Assembly (NCBI RefSeq): GCF_001673315.1
Contig: NZ_LZLQ01000098.1
Coordinates: 58,819-122,818 of the forward strand
DNA from: Mycobacterium asiaticum
GTDB lineage: Bacteria > Actinomycetota > Actinomycetes > Mycobacteriales > Mycobacteriaceae
Reading direction: 5' to 3'
DNA length: 64,000 nucleotides
In this document: piece after piece, positions 47,154 to 54,580 of the stretch
Numbering within the stretch: the stretch's first letter is position 1
Layout of the letters: each line of letters begins with the position of its first letter
The notes under the pieces: model-generated
Database searches by the model: none
What the model was told of the DNA's origin: nothing
What the model saw: only the letters and a program-made list of their open reading frames with translations
Translations under genes and position numbers: made by a program

Positions 47154-47632
47154 TGGTGCATCCTTCCGTCACAGTTCGTGGCCCCGACGGCTCGGGGTAG
47201 CGGGAGCCCTCCCGAGCGGAATCGGCTCAGCGGCAGTGGCTTCGCGGCCACCGGGGAGTCTGCGGTGAGGCAGACGTCACCACAATCGTGCTGAAACACG
47301 AAGGTGCGCTGCCTGAATCGATCATCGACCTCGAACCGCACGGCTATGACGAGGTCGGTGCGATCGACGATGCCGACGGACCGGATCACCACCGCCGGAT
47401 CACTACTCAGCGTGTCCAACCGGACCGGATTTGTGTCCAGCGCATAACTGCGTTGACGGTCCCCAGGTGTGTCCGCGAGGTCGATATCGACACAACGTCT
47501 CGCGATCAGAAGGTCGATCTCTGCCAGCGTCTTACCCGTGACCATGATCGACACGCTGCCAACCGGATTCACCGTTGGAGATGCGGTCATCACCAGAGCG
47601 GCCGCGGCCGTCAAGACAATACCCTCAGCCAT
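47150..47632 (-). CDS. unknown protein with a signal-like N-terminus
   Basis: A 160-residue protein. The N-terminus AEGIVLTAAAALVMTASPTVNPVG has a hydrophobic stretch that could be a short signal peptide, although it lacks the usual basic residues. The rest is an acidic, beta-rich domain (DLVIAVRFEVDDRFRQRTFVFQHDCGDVCL) with two cysteines that might form a disulfide. ATG 47632 has GGAAGG upstream. It overlaps the thiolase start by 4 bases and follows msrB2 by 82 bases, where a CCGCC-TTA-GGCGG hairpin lies (47661-47673). I do not recognise the family. Confidence 0.6.
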   Translation of the reverse strand: MAEGIVLTAAAALVMTASPTVNPVGSVSIMVTGKTLAEIDLLIARRCVDIDLADTPGDRQRSYALDTNPVRLDTLSSDPAVVIRSVGIVDRTDLVIAVRFEVDDRFRQRTFVFQHDCGDVCLTADSPVAAKPLPLSRFRSGGLPLPRAVGATNCDGRMHQ

Positions 47633-47714
47633 ACCCCGTCACGCCCTTCCTGCCGGCCGGCCGCCTTAGGCGGTGCAACGCAATGCGAAGCACCCGTGCC
47701 CGTCAGTGCGGTGG

Positions 47715-48197
47715 TCACTCGTGGTGGCCCCCGCCGTGCGGTACCGGACCGGCGTGGGTGAACAGGCTCAGGTATTGCCCGTAGCCCTCGGCTTCGAGGT
47801 TGTCGCGGTGAATGAAGCGCAGCGAAGCCGAGTTGATGCAGTACCGCAGGCCGCCTTGAGCCTTCGGCCCGTCACTGAAGACGTGTCCGAGGTGACTTTC
47901 ACCGTGGGTCGAGCGCACCTCGACGCGTTCCATGAAGTGGCTCCGGTCGGATTTTTCGACGACGTTGTTCGCGTCAATGGGTTTGGTGAAGCTGGGCCAG
48001 CCGGTGCCGCTGTCGAACTTGTCGACCGATGCGAAAAGCGGCTCTCCAGAGACGACGTCGACGTAGATGCCAGGTTCCTTGTTGGCCCAATACTCACCGG
48101 AGAATGGACGCTCGGTCCCGTTCTGCTGTGTGACGCGGTACTGCTCAGGATTCAACGCGTCGACGGCGGCTGGGTTCTTGTTGTATTCGTGTGACAT
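47715..48197 (-). CDS. msrB: peptide-methionine (R)-S-oxide reductase MsrB (second copy)
   Basis: A 160-residue MsrB closely similar to the copy at 42291, with catalytic Cys120 in [12 protein letters not shown] and the [11 protein letters not shown] motif. Position 37 is Trp ([10 protein letters not shown]) instead of Cys, so this paralogue has a single cysteine and must be recycled intermolecularly. It ends in a His-rich tail (HGGGHHE). ATG 48197 follows GGAGGAG. It has its own composite promoter upstream, so the two MsrBs are probably co-induced rather than alternates. Confidence 0.95.
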   Translation of the reverse strand: MSHEYNKNPAAVDALNPEQYRVTQQNGTERPFSGEYWANKEPGIYVDVVSGEPLFASVDKFDSGTGWPSFTKPIDANNVVEKSDRSHFMERVEVRSTHGESHLGHVFSDGPKAQGGLRYCINSASLRFIHRDNLEAEGYGQYLSLFTHAGPVPHGGGHHE

Positions 48198-48299
48198 GGG
48201 TGCTCCTCCGGGTCCCTCCGTGGTTGTTGTTGACGGCCTCAGCTTTGCTGCCCGTTCGCCAGCCCGGGGCCGAAGGTTCGCCGGCTTCTGGTTCTACTG

Positions 48300-48357
48300 A
48301 GGCTGCAACTTCGTGGGGCGAGTTGGCATCACCCGAACCACCTATTCACCCGGGTGA
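48300..48357 (-). promoter_or_regulatory. composite promoter 4 (drives the second msrB)
   Basis: On the minus strand the perfect TCACCCGGGTGA (48346-48357), 11 bases, then GGGTGATGCCAACTCGCCCC. The -35-like ATGCCA is 18 bases before CAGCCT (48305-48300). The predicted leader is about 97 bases. Confidence 0.72.
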
Positions 48358-48407
48358 TTGAAGCAAGGTACGTGAAGCGGAAACCATGACATCCGCGATT
48401 TCGGCAA

Positions 48408-49817
48408 CTACAGATTGATGGCCTCGCCGGTGAGAGCGTGGAAGCATTCCTGCAGTCCTTCACCGATTGTCGGATGTGTGTGGATGTTTCGGGCAAGCTC
48501 GGTGGCGGTCAGGTCCCACAGCTGTGCGAGGGTCAATTCGGGAAGGAGCTCACTGACTTCGCTGCCTACCAGATGTGCGCCCAGCAGCTCGCCGTGCTCG
48601 CCGTCGGCAATCACTTTGATGAAACCGCCGCGTTCACCCAGTCCGTGAGCTTTTGCGCTGGCCTGCATGGGAAATGAGGCGACCCGTACCTGGTGACCGG
48701 CAGCGCGGGCCTGCTCTTCGGTGTAGCCGAAGCTGGCGACCTGCGGCTGGCAAAACGTGACTCGTGGCATCATCCGGTAGTCCAGTGGCATCGTCTCTGT
48801 GCCGGCGATGGTTTCGGCGGCGATCAGGCCCTGTGCGGAAGCGACATGCGCGAGCTGCAATTTGGCGGTGACGTCACCGACCGCATAGATATGGGGCGCG
48901 GATGTCCGCATGTAGTCGTCGATGTCGATCGCGCCGCCGGCAGTGAGACGTACTCCGGCGGCGTCGAGACCGATTTCTTCGACGTTAGGACTGAATCCGA
49001 TGCAGATGAAGGCCCGCTCGGCCTGCACAGTGGCAGACGTTGCGTCCGCGCGGGTGTAGCTGACGGCGACGTGATCGCGGTGGTCAACGACTTTGTCAAC
49101 GCGGGCGGATGTGTGAATCGTGATGCCGCGGCGGCGGTAGTGCCGCTGAAGTTCTCGGGAAACGTCGGCGTCCTCGTTCGGGAGGACGCGGTTGGCGAAT
49201 TCCAAAATATCGACCCGTACGCCGTAACTGTGCAGGATATAAGCGAATTCCATGCCGATGCCACCACCGCCGATGATCACGATTGACTCGGGCAGATCGG
49301 AACTCAGAATCTGTTGTTCGTAGGAGACGACGTTCTCGCTGAAGTTGACTCCCGGCAGCATGCGCACCCGCGAACCGGTCGCGATGACGGCGTGTTCGAA
49401 GGTCAGTGACTTGCTGCCGCCCTCGGATAGATCTACGGCGAGGCTGTGGGGGCCGGTGAAACGGCCGTGGCCGTCAATCTCGGTGATGTTGTTCTTGCGC
49501 ATCAGGAAATGAACGCCGCGCACCCGGGCTTCGGCGACTTCGCGGCTGCGCGACGCGGCACGGGTGTAGTCGAGACTAACGTCGCCGGAGATACCGAATG
49601 CGGCGGACTGGTGGGTGATGATGGAGGCAATTTCGGCGTTGCGCAGCAGTGCTTTTGAGGGGACACATCCGGTGTTGAGGCACACCCCACCCCAATAGCG
49701 TTCCTCGACTATCCCGACGGTCATGCCCAGTTGGGCAGCGCGGATAGCTGCCACATACCCTCCGGATCCTGCACCCAGGACAAGGAGGTCGTAATGGTTT
49801 TCGGCTGGCGCTGTCAC
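48408..49817 (-). CDS. dihydrolipoamide dehydrogenase-like flavoprotein
   Basis: A 469-residue class I pyridine nucleotide-disulfide oxidoreductase. The FAD site is LVLGAGSGGYVAAIRAAQLG, the redox disulfide is GGVCLNTGCVPSK, the NAD site is IIGGGGIGMEFAYIL and the C-terminal catalytic His-Glu is in HTHPTIGEGLQE, so it looks fully competent as an E3-type dehydrogenase. No dehydrogenase-complex genes are nearby, so in this setting it may reduce a low-molecular-weight disulfide or peroxidase partner. It follows rclC by 107 bases on the same strand. The operator at 48346 lies beyond its stop and serves msrB2 instead. Confidence 0.92.
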   Translation of the reverse strand: MTAPAENHYDLLVLGAGSGGYVAAIRAAQLGMTVGIVEERYWGGVCLNTGCVPSKALLRNAEIASIITHQSAAFGISGDVSLDYTRAASRSREVAEARVRGVHFLMRKNNITEIDGHGRFTGPHSLAVDLSEGGSKSLTFEHAVIATGSRVRMLPGVNFSENVVSYEQQILSSDLPESIVIIGGGGIGMEFAYILHSYGVRVDILEFANRVLPNEDADVSRELQRHYRRRGITIHTSARVDKVVDHRDHVAVSYTRADATSATVQAERAFICIGFSPNVEEIGLDAAGVRLTAGGAIDIDDYMRTSAPHIYAVGDVTAKLQLAHVASAQGLIAAETIAGTETMPLDYRMMPRVTFCQPQVASFGYTEEQARAAGHQVRVASFPMQASAKAHGLGERGGFIKVIADGEHGELLGAHLVGSEVSELLPELTLAQLWDLTATELARNIHTHPTIGEGLQECFHALTGEAINL

Positions 49818-49893
49818 TTTTGGCTCCTGTTTTGCCGCGCGGCGTGCGTCCGCGCTAGCAACCGAACAGCGGTTTCTTCGGCGGACGCCACCT

Positions 49894-49925
49894 CGTCAGC
49901 GTGATATGTCGTCAGCGTGATATGT
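49894..49925. repeat. 16-base tandem duplication at the rclC stop codon
   Basis: CGTCAGCGTGATATGT occurs twice head-to-tail (49894-49909 and 49910-49925). The second copy ends in the first base of the rclC stop codon (minus-strand TGA, 49927-49925). It is a recent-looking duplication of the 3' untranslated region. Confidence 0.8.
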
Positions 49926-50440
49926 CAATGCGTTTCGGCGACCAACGTCTTTCTGCGAACCGCCTCGATGGAGTCCACCAGCAGCCACACTGCTAAGCCG
50001 ATGAGCGCGATGTCCTTCATCAGAAATTCGCCGTCGGCGGACAGAACGGGAAAGCCACCAGCCGACGCCTCGCCAACCCCGGGGGTCGAAACCATGAAAC
50101 TCAGCGTCGTTACGAAGAACAACGACGCGACGACCCCGCCAACTACGGAAGCCTTCGGTGACCACGGCTTGAGCGCCAACAGCACTGCCGTGATCAACTC
50201 GATCGATCCATTCAACCGACCGAAGTCGTCGATGGACATGATGTCGTAGAACCAACTCAAAAAGGGACTGTTGGCCACCCAATGTGAAACGCCTTGGGAC
50301 TCATAGTGGGTGAACTTCATTGCGCCAAACCAGGCCAGGACTATGGCCAAGCCGTAGCGCGCGATGAGAGGCGCGATGCCGCTCGCTCGAGACCTCACCG
50401 GCCGATCAGTCATCATGGCGGTGGACTCATTGTGGGACAT
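49925..50440 (-). CDS. rclC: RclC/YkgB-family (DUF417) membrane protein
   Basis: A 171-residue protein with four hydrophobic helices. IARYGLAIVLAWFGAMKFTHYESQGVSHWVANSPFLSWFY followed by RLNGSIELITAVLLALKP and LSFMVSTPGV, then LMKDIALIGLAVWLLVDS, closely follows E. coli RclC/YkgB, the membrane component of the reactive-chlorine resistance locus. An ordinary DoxX family label would also apply more loosely. ATG 50440 follows CGGAGACC. It has its own composite promoter. No RclA or RclR homologue is recognisable beside it, and the symbol is given by family resemblance only. Confidence 0.75.
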   Translation of the reverse strand: MSHNESTAMMTDRPVRSRASGIAPLIARYGLAIVLAWFGAMKFTHYESQGVSHWVANSPFLSWFYDIMSIDDFGRLNGSIELITAVLLALKPWSPKASVVGGVVASLFFVTTLSFMVSTPGVGEASAGGFPVLSADGEFLMKDIALIGLAVWLLVDSIEAVRRKTLVAETH

Positions 50441-50562
50441 CCGGTCTCCGTTCTGTGTGTCGCTTTCGTGCGTGGCCGCCGCCGAACCCGGACCGCTTCG
50501 CCGGCGACGTAGTTGGTCGAGATGGTGAGCCGAGCGTTGCGGGTGGCGGTGAGATCAATGCC

Positions 50563-50620
50563 ACTATCTCTGCGCAAGGGGTGAGTTGTCCTCATCCGGG
50601 CGTGTAGTTCACCCGGGTGA
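50563..50620 (-). promoter_or_regulatory. composite promoter 5 (drives rclC)
   Basis: On the minus strand the perfect TCACCCGGGTGA (50609-50620), 11 bases, GGATGAGGACAACTCACCCC. The -35-like AGGACA is 18 bases before GATAGT (50568-50563), the best -10 of the set. The predicted leader is about 116 bases. Confidence 0.78.
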
Positions 50621-50710
50621 GAACACGACAACCGATATACGGCACCGTCACGGCAACGCCAGACAGCAACGTGCGCAGGAGCATTACTTGAGCGTTCCCG
50701 CCGGCGGTGC

Positions 50711-51301
50711 TCAGTGCGCACAAGCCGGCTCCGGTAGGTCTAGGTCGGCCTTCGTCAGGCGGTAGACCTGCAGCGTGAGGTTGTAATACTTGTCGGTCTC
50801 ACCAACCCATTCCATCCCCACTCGCCGGGCGGTAGCCACACCACGGCTATTGCCCGTCCGCACGACTGCAAAGACCTCACTGATATGGAGGTTTTCGAAG
50901 GCCTGATGAGCAACCGCATGTCCGGCTTCCGCGCCGTACCCGTAGCCCCATGCCTTCGGAGACACCTGCCACCCGATTTCCAGATCTGTGCGGCCCGGCG
51001 GCAGTGGAAGCAGGGCTACCCCCCCGATTACGTCGCCGCTGTTCTTGTCGGTGATCGCCCAGCGACCCAACGGGAGCCCGGTCGCGTCGCTTTCGCCGAT
51101 CCACGCCCCAAGGACACGTCGCATCTCGGCCTGGTCGGCGACGGGGGACATGGCCGGACACAACCAGCGCGCCACTTCGGGCGAACCGTATACGGCAAAT
51201 GCGGCGGCGTCGTCATCAAGTTGCCACGGTCGCAACACGAGCCGGTGTGTCCTGATTTCCCGCGTCTCGGCGTCTAATTCGACGTGGCGATGCTCAACCA
51301 T
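50711..51301 (-). CDS. GNAT acetyltransferase (RimJ/RimL-like)
   Basis: A 196-residue acetyltransferase of the RimJ/RimL type. TERLVLRPW-like THRLVLRPWQLDDDAAAFAVYGSPEVARWL opens the domain, [30 protein letters not shown] is the acetyl-CoA loop, and VVRTGNSRGVATARRVGMEWVGE follows. ATG 51301 behind AGGGAG was chosen over a long upstream extension that overlaps the DUF6510 gene. It lies 142 bases downstream of the msrP-like operon with no composite promoter of its own. The acceptor (protein N-terminus or small amine) is unknown. Confidence 0.88.
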   Translation of the reverse strand: MVEHRHVELDAETREIRTHRLVLRPWQLDDDAAAFAVYGSPEVARWLCPAMSPVADQAEMRRVLGAWIGESDATGLPLGRWAITDKNSGDVIGGVALLPLPPGRTDLEIGWQVSPKAWGYGYGAEAGHAVAHQAFENLHISEVFAVVRTGNSRGVATARRVGMEWVGETDKYYNLTLQVYRLTKADLDLPEPACAH

Positions 51302-51443
51302 ATTGGCTCCCTGGCGTTGTGGTGCACAGACGGTATATGTGCGTTTTGCATCAGTGGGACGGGATCGCGATACGCCAGGACTGGGCGCCGCCGAAGTCGA
51401 GCCACACATCGGTTTTCGTTTGCACCAACCGGGCCAGGACGTC

Positions 51444-51623
51444 CTAGCAGGCCGGACACCGCACCACGACTCCGGGGCCGTGGTCATAGACGTGACTTTC
51501 AGCGAAGCGCATTGCGCGACCGCAGTTCCCGCAGGTGAGCGTGGCCGTGGTGACATCGAATCCCAGGACTTGCGCGAAGGCGCCCGCGGCCGCGTTGCCG
51601 TCGACGTGCGTTGGCTCGGTCAT
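51444..51623 (-). CDS. DUF6510-type zinc-ribbon protein
   Basis: A 59-residue protein: EPTHVDGNAAAGAFAQVLG, then two CxxC knuckles (CGNCGRAM and CPAC at the very C-terminus) that form a zinc ribbon. ATG 51623 is used, 3 bases after GAGGA, and ATG 51626 is equally possible. It follows the flavin reductase by 19 bases. In my memory, small proteins of this type accompany sulfite-oxidase-like molybdoenzymes and their reductases. The role is unknown; it could be a metal-binding or assembly factor. Confidence 0.75.
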   Translation of the reverse strand: MTEPTHVDGNAAAGAFAQVLGFDVTTATLTCGNCGRAMRFAESHVYDHGPGVVVRCPAC

Positions 51624-51642
51624 CATTCCTCGTTTTCTGGTA

Positions 51643-52380
51643 CTAGCGCGGCCCAAACCGCTCAGTCCGGATGGTCGACGGCGGAACCCCCTGCTCGATC
51701 AGCATTTTGGCCACCGATTCCACGAATCCTGTTGGGCCACAGACATAGCAGCGCACGCCATCGTGCAGGCCCCACCCGGCCGGCGCGAGGTCGGCCGAGC
51801 GGATTCGGCCAGGCGGCCGAGCGGTCTGCGGCGCGGCCGAGCGGGTGTAGACGAGCGCGACCTGAAGCCAATCACATTCGCGCTGCAGCCGGTCCAGTTC
51901 CTGGGCGTAGTACACGTCGGAGGGGTTGCGCACCGAGTAGACCAGCCGAAAGCACGCCGAACCGGCCATTATCCGATGCCGCAGCATGCACATCAACGGC
52001 ACAATTCCCGATCCGCCGGCAACCAGCAGTACCCGAGCTTCCTCGCCCGGTCTCCAGACGAACCACCCGCCGATGGGGCCGCGAAGTTCGATCTCGTCGC
52101 CGGCCTCTAGTCCGATGAGGTAGGGCGAGACCTCTCCGTCGGCGATTTGCTGGACGGTGAGTTCAATGCGTTCACCGTCGGGCGGTTTACTCAGTGAGTA
52201 GCTGCGTTGTGCGCTGTAACCGTCCTCAGCGGTCAGCTTGAGATCGATGTGCTGGCCGGCCAGGTGGCCCTGCCAGCCGGGCACGGTCAGCCCGATCGTG
52301 CGTGAAGAATCGGTTTCTGGTTGAGAGTTCACCACGCGCGCGACTTGCCACTGGATCTTGGGTACGACGTGAAGGTCCAC
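51643..52380 (-). CDS. ferredoxin-NADP reductase-type flavoprotein, partner of the MsrP-like enzyme
   Basis: A 245-residue FNR-fold protein without an iron-sulfur domain. The FAD motif is RSYSLS, the glycine-rich NAD(P) loop is LLVAGGSGIVPLMCMLRH and the C-terminal nicotinamide motif is CYVCGPTGFVESV. I use GTG 52380, 8 bases after the molybdoenzyme stop. ATG 52419 would overlap that gene's conserved C-terminus by 31 bases. Its place directly after an MsrP/YedY-like gene suggests it feeds electrons to the molybdenum centre, taking the part played by the haem protein MsrQ in proteobacteria. Confidence 0.87.
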   Translation of the reverse strand: MDLHVVPKIQWQVARVVNSQPETDSSRTIGLTVPGWQGHLAGQHIDLKLTAEDGYSAQRSYSLSKPPDGERIELTVQQIADGEVSPYLIGLEAGDEIELRGPIGGWFVWRPGEEARVLLVAGGSGIVPLMCMLRHRIMAGSACFRLVYSVRNPSDVYYAQELDRLQRECDWLQVALVYTRSAAPQTARPPGRIRSADLAPAGWGLHDGVRCYVCGPTGFVESVAKMLIEQGVPPSTIRTERFGPR

Positions 52381-52388
52381 AGTCGCCG

Positions 52389-52988
52389 TCAATCCCCGGT
52401 GTAGCGTTGTTCTCGCCATGGGTCGCCGTAGTTGTGGTAGCCCAACCCTTCCCAGAATCCTGGCGTGTCGCTGTCCCGCAACTCAATGGATTTCACCCAC
52501 TTCGCGGACTTCCAGAAGTACAGGTGCGGCACCAGTAGCCGTGCCGGACCACCGTGCGTTGGGGTGAGCGGCGCGCCCCCGTAGGCATACACCACCCACG
52601 CCTTGCCGCCGCGAAGATCCCGCAGCGGAAGGTTGGTGGTGTAACCGCCATAGGAGCCAACCAGTGCGAATTCGGCTGCGGTGTCGATTGATTCGAATAG
52701 GGTGTCCAGGGATACGCCTTCCCACCTGGTATCCAGTTTGGACCATGTGGTGACGCAGTGGATGTCGACATTGATCCGCTCGCTCGGCAGCGAGTTCAGC
52801 TGGGTCCACGTCCACGCATGTATGGCACCACGCTCGTCGCGGATGCTGAATCGCCATCGGTCGAGGTCGATGCGGGGCGTCGGTCCCGCCTGCAGGACGG
52901 GGAAGTCCACGGTCAGATGTTGTCCGGGCGGCAGCTTGACGGCCGAGTCAGCACGGCGTCCGTGAAAGCCTTTGTTGACGATACTCAT
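52389..52988 (-). CDS. MsrP/sulfite oxidase-like molybdopterin oxidoreductase
   Basis: A 199-residue single-domain molybdoenzyme. DIHCVTTWSKLDTRWEGVSLDTLFE carries the Mo-coordinating Cys78, and VGSYGGYTTNLPL, PTHGGPARLLVPHLYFWKSAKWVKSIEL and the C-terminal EGLGYHNYGDPWREQRY complete the fold. It resembles MsrP (YedY), which reduces protein methionine sulfoxide, and also small sulfite-oxidase-like proteins. There is no Tat signal, so unlike MsrP it should be cytosolic. It lies 3 bases after the transaldolase gene and before its flavin reductase. Methionine sulfoxide as substrate is inference from the two msrB genes and msrA nearby. Confidence 0.88.
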   Translation of the reverse strand: MSIVNKGFHGRRADSAVKLPPGQHLTVDFPVLQAGPTPRIDLDRWRFSIRDERGAIHAWTWTQLNSLPSERINVDIHCVTTWSKLDTRWEGVSLDTLFESIDTAAEFALVGSYGGYTTNLPLRDLRGGKAWVVYAYGGAPLTPTHGGPARLLVPHLYFWKSAKWVKSIELRDSDTPGFWEGLGYHNYGDPWREQRYTGD

Positions 52989-52991
52989 TGG

Positions 52992-54119
52992 TCACGGAAG
53001 GTTCTGCTGGACCGCGGATGCGGAACCGGGATAGGACTCGAGCAATTCCAACCAAGCCGATCTGAAGTTGGCGACACCGTCATGTTCGAGCACCCGGAAA
53101 ACGTCGTTGAGGTCCACGCCGACGGCGCTGATCTTGTCGAGGACTGTTTGGGCGCCGGGGGCCGTGCCGGTGACGGAATCGCCGGCGATTATGCCGTGAT
53201 CAGCGAGTGCCTCCAAGGTCTTTTCCGGGATGGTGCTGACCGTGTTTGGGGCAACCAGTTCGGTGATGTACATGGTGTCGGGGTAGTCGGGGTTTTTTAC
53301 CCCGGTGGATGCCCACAGCGGGCGCTGCACATTGGCCCCGGCATAGCTAAGCGCGGCGTAACGCTGTCCCTCTTGGAATACGTGCTGATAGGCGGCATAG
53401 GCAAGCCGGGCGTTGGCGATTCCCGCCCGCCCACGCAGGGCCATCGCCGCGTCGGTGCCGATAGTCTCAAGCCGCCGGTCGATTTCGGTGTCGACGCGGG
53501 AGACGAACAGGGATGCGACGGAATAGATCTGGCTCAGATCTTTGCCAGTGTTTTTCGCGGCTTCGAGGCCGGCCAGGTAGGCATCCATCGCGTTACGATG
53601 CCGCTCGACCGAGAAGATCAGCGTCACGTTCACTGAGATACCTTGGGCCACTGCGGCGGTGATGGCCGGCATACCGGCCGATGTGGCGGGGATCTTGATG
53701 AACAGATTCGGCCGGTCGACGATTTTCCACAGCTCGACGGCTTGGCTGACCGTCTGGTCGGTGTCGTGGGCTAGTCGCGGATCGACCTCGATCGATACAC
53801 GTCCGTCGACGCCGCCGGAGGCTTCCCATTGTGGTCGCAGGATGTCGCAGGCCTGCCGCACGTCGTCGGTGATGACAGTGCGGATCGCCGAGTCGGCGTC
53901 GGCACCGCGGGCGGCCAATTCGGTGATCTGCTCGTCGTAAGCCTGGCCGTGTGAGATTGCACGCTGAAAGATCGAGGGATTGGTGGTGATGCCGACGACG
54001 CTTCTGGTGTCGATCAATCGCTGTAGGTTGCCCGATGTCAGGCGGTCGCGGGACAGGTCGTCCAGCCAGACGGATACCCCGGCCGCGGATAGCGCTGTCA
54101 GGACAGGGTTTTGCGTCAT
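52992..54119 (-). CDS. tal: transaldolase
   Basis: A 375-residue transaldolase of the long actinobacterial type. The Schiff-base Lys142 is in NLFIKIPAT, and [28 protein letters not shown] and [20 protein letters not shown] are conserved. It moves dihydroxyacetone units in the non-oxidative pentose phosphate pathway. ATG 54119 follows AGGAGG by 10 bases and overlaps the small upstream gene (ATGA). A second transaldolase placed in a stress operon would raise pentose-phosphate flux and NADPH supply for reductases, which is inferred. The housekeeping copy is presumably elsewhere. Confidence 0.93.
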   Translation of the reverse strand: MTQNPVLTALSAAGVSVWLDDLSRDRLTSGNLQRLIDTRSVVGITTNPSIFQRAISHGQAYDEQITELAARGADADSAIRTVITDDVRQACDILRPQWEASGGVDGRVSIEVDPRLAHDTDQTVSQAVELWKIVDRPNLFIKIPATSAGMPAITAAVAQGISVNVTLIFSVERHRNAMDAYLAGLEAAKNTGKDLSQIYSVASLFVSRVDTEIDRRLETIGTDAAMALRGRAGIANARLAYAAYQHVFQEGQRYAALSYAGANVQRPLWASTGVKNPDYPDTMYITELVAPNTVSTIPEKTLEALADHGIIAGDSVTGTAPGAQTVLDKISAVGVDLNDVFRVLEHDGVANFRSAWLELLESYPGSASAVQQNLP

Positions 54120-54286
54120 CGGATGCCAGCCTCCTGCTGGTGTCGCCGCCAACGTGTGACTCGGGCGGTGATAGTGGGGACGGCGAGCGCGATGACCGGC
54201 CAGTACGCGCCGGCCAGCAGCTGCCGGTCGTGCGGCGTCAGGCACGAGCGGTATGCAGCGCGGTTGTTGTTAGGCCATGATCCCAT
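54116..54286 (-). CDS. small single-helix membrane protein coupled to transaldolase
   Basis: A 56-residue frame on the minus strand. The N-terminus ([13 protein letters not shown]) is polar, [20 protein letters not shown] is one transmembrane helix, and the C-terminus is basic ([12 protein letters not shown]). ATG 54286 has AAGGGGAA about 8 bases upstream, and the TGA overlaps the transaldolase ATG. It is the first gene after composite promoter 6. The family is unknown. Confidence 0.6.
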   Translation of the reverse strand: MGSWPNNNRAAYRSCLTPHDRQLLAGAYWPVIALAVPTITARVTRWRRHQQEAGIR

Positions 54287-54373
54287 CGGCGATTCCCCTT
54301 CCCGGTTGGTACCGGCCGAACCGGCCTGAACTCTTGGTTGGCGGCGCGACGATTGGTCGACGTGGCACCGGTC

Positions 54374-54486
54374 TATCGGTGTGTGAGCGTGGCTTTTATC
54401 GGTATGTGAACGTGGCTTTTATCGGTATGTGAGCGTTGCTTCTATCGGTGTGTGAGCGTTGCTTCTATCGGTAATGAGCGTGGCTT
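54374..54486. repeat. five tandem 23-base repeats
   Basis: Units of consensus ATCGGTRTGTGARCGTKGC plus TTYT start at 54375, 54398, 54421, 54444 and 54467, a constant 23-base period with a few substitutions; the fifth copy is shortened after ATCGGT. On the transcribed strand each unit contains CACGCT or a one-base variant, the same hexamer that acts as the predicted -10 in the last unit. The array would lie mostly in the 5' leader of the transaldolase operon. Confidence 0.85.
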
Positions 54487-54534
54487 GGAGGTGCGCCGAC
54501 TGTCATCACCCCACAGCACCATTCACCCGGGTGA
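54477..54534 (-). promoter_or_regulatory. composite promoter 6 (drives the transaldolase-msrP-like operon)
   Basis: On the minus strand the perfect TCACCCGGGTGA (54523-54534), 11 bases, GGGTGATGACAGTCGGCGCA, so the first half of the second dyad is intact and the other arm is lost. The -35-like ATGACA is 18 bases before CACGCT (54482-54477), which lies in the last 23-base repeat. Confidence 0.7.
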
Positions 54535-54580
54535 TACCTAAAGGCGCGACCAGTGATGATCGCTGTCGCGTGGGTGTGCA

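Noticed and set aside
48408..49817. RclA identity for the lipoamide dehydrogenase-like gene beside rclC
   Set aside because: It has the E3 C-terminal HPTIGEGLQE and normal C-x4-C. E. coli RclA differs in both halves, so only a general E3-type label is justified.
50413..50556. Small frame in the rclC leader
   Set aside because: Open frames exist in two registers after the predicted transcription start, but none has a ribosome site, and they run into rclC without an ATGA-type junction that would support coupling.
54374..54486. Possible CRISPR array
   Set aside because: The 23-base units follow each other directly with no spacers, and there are no cas genes in the window.
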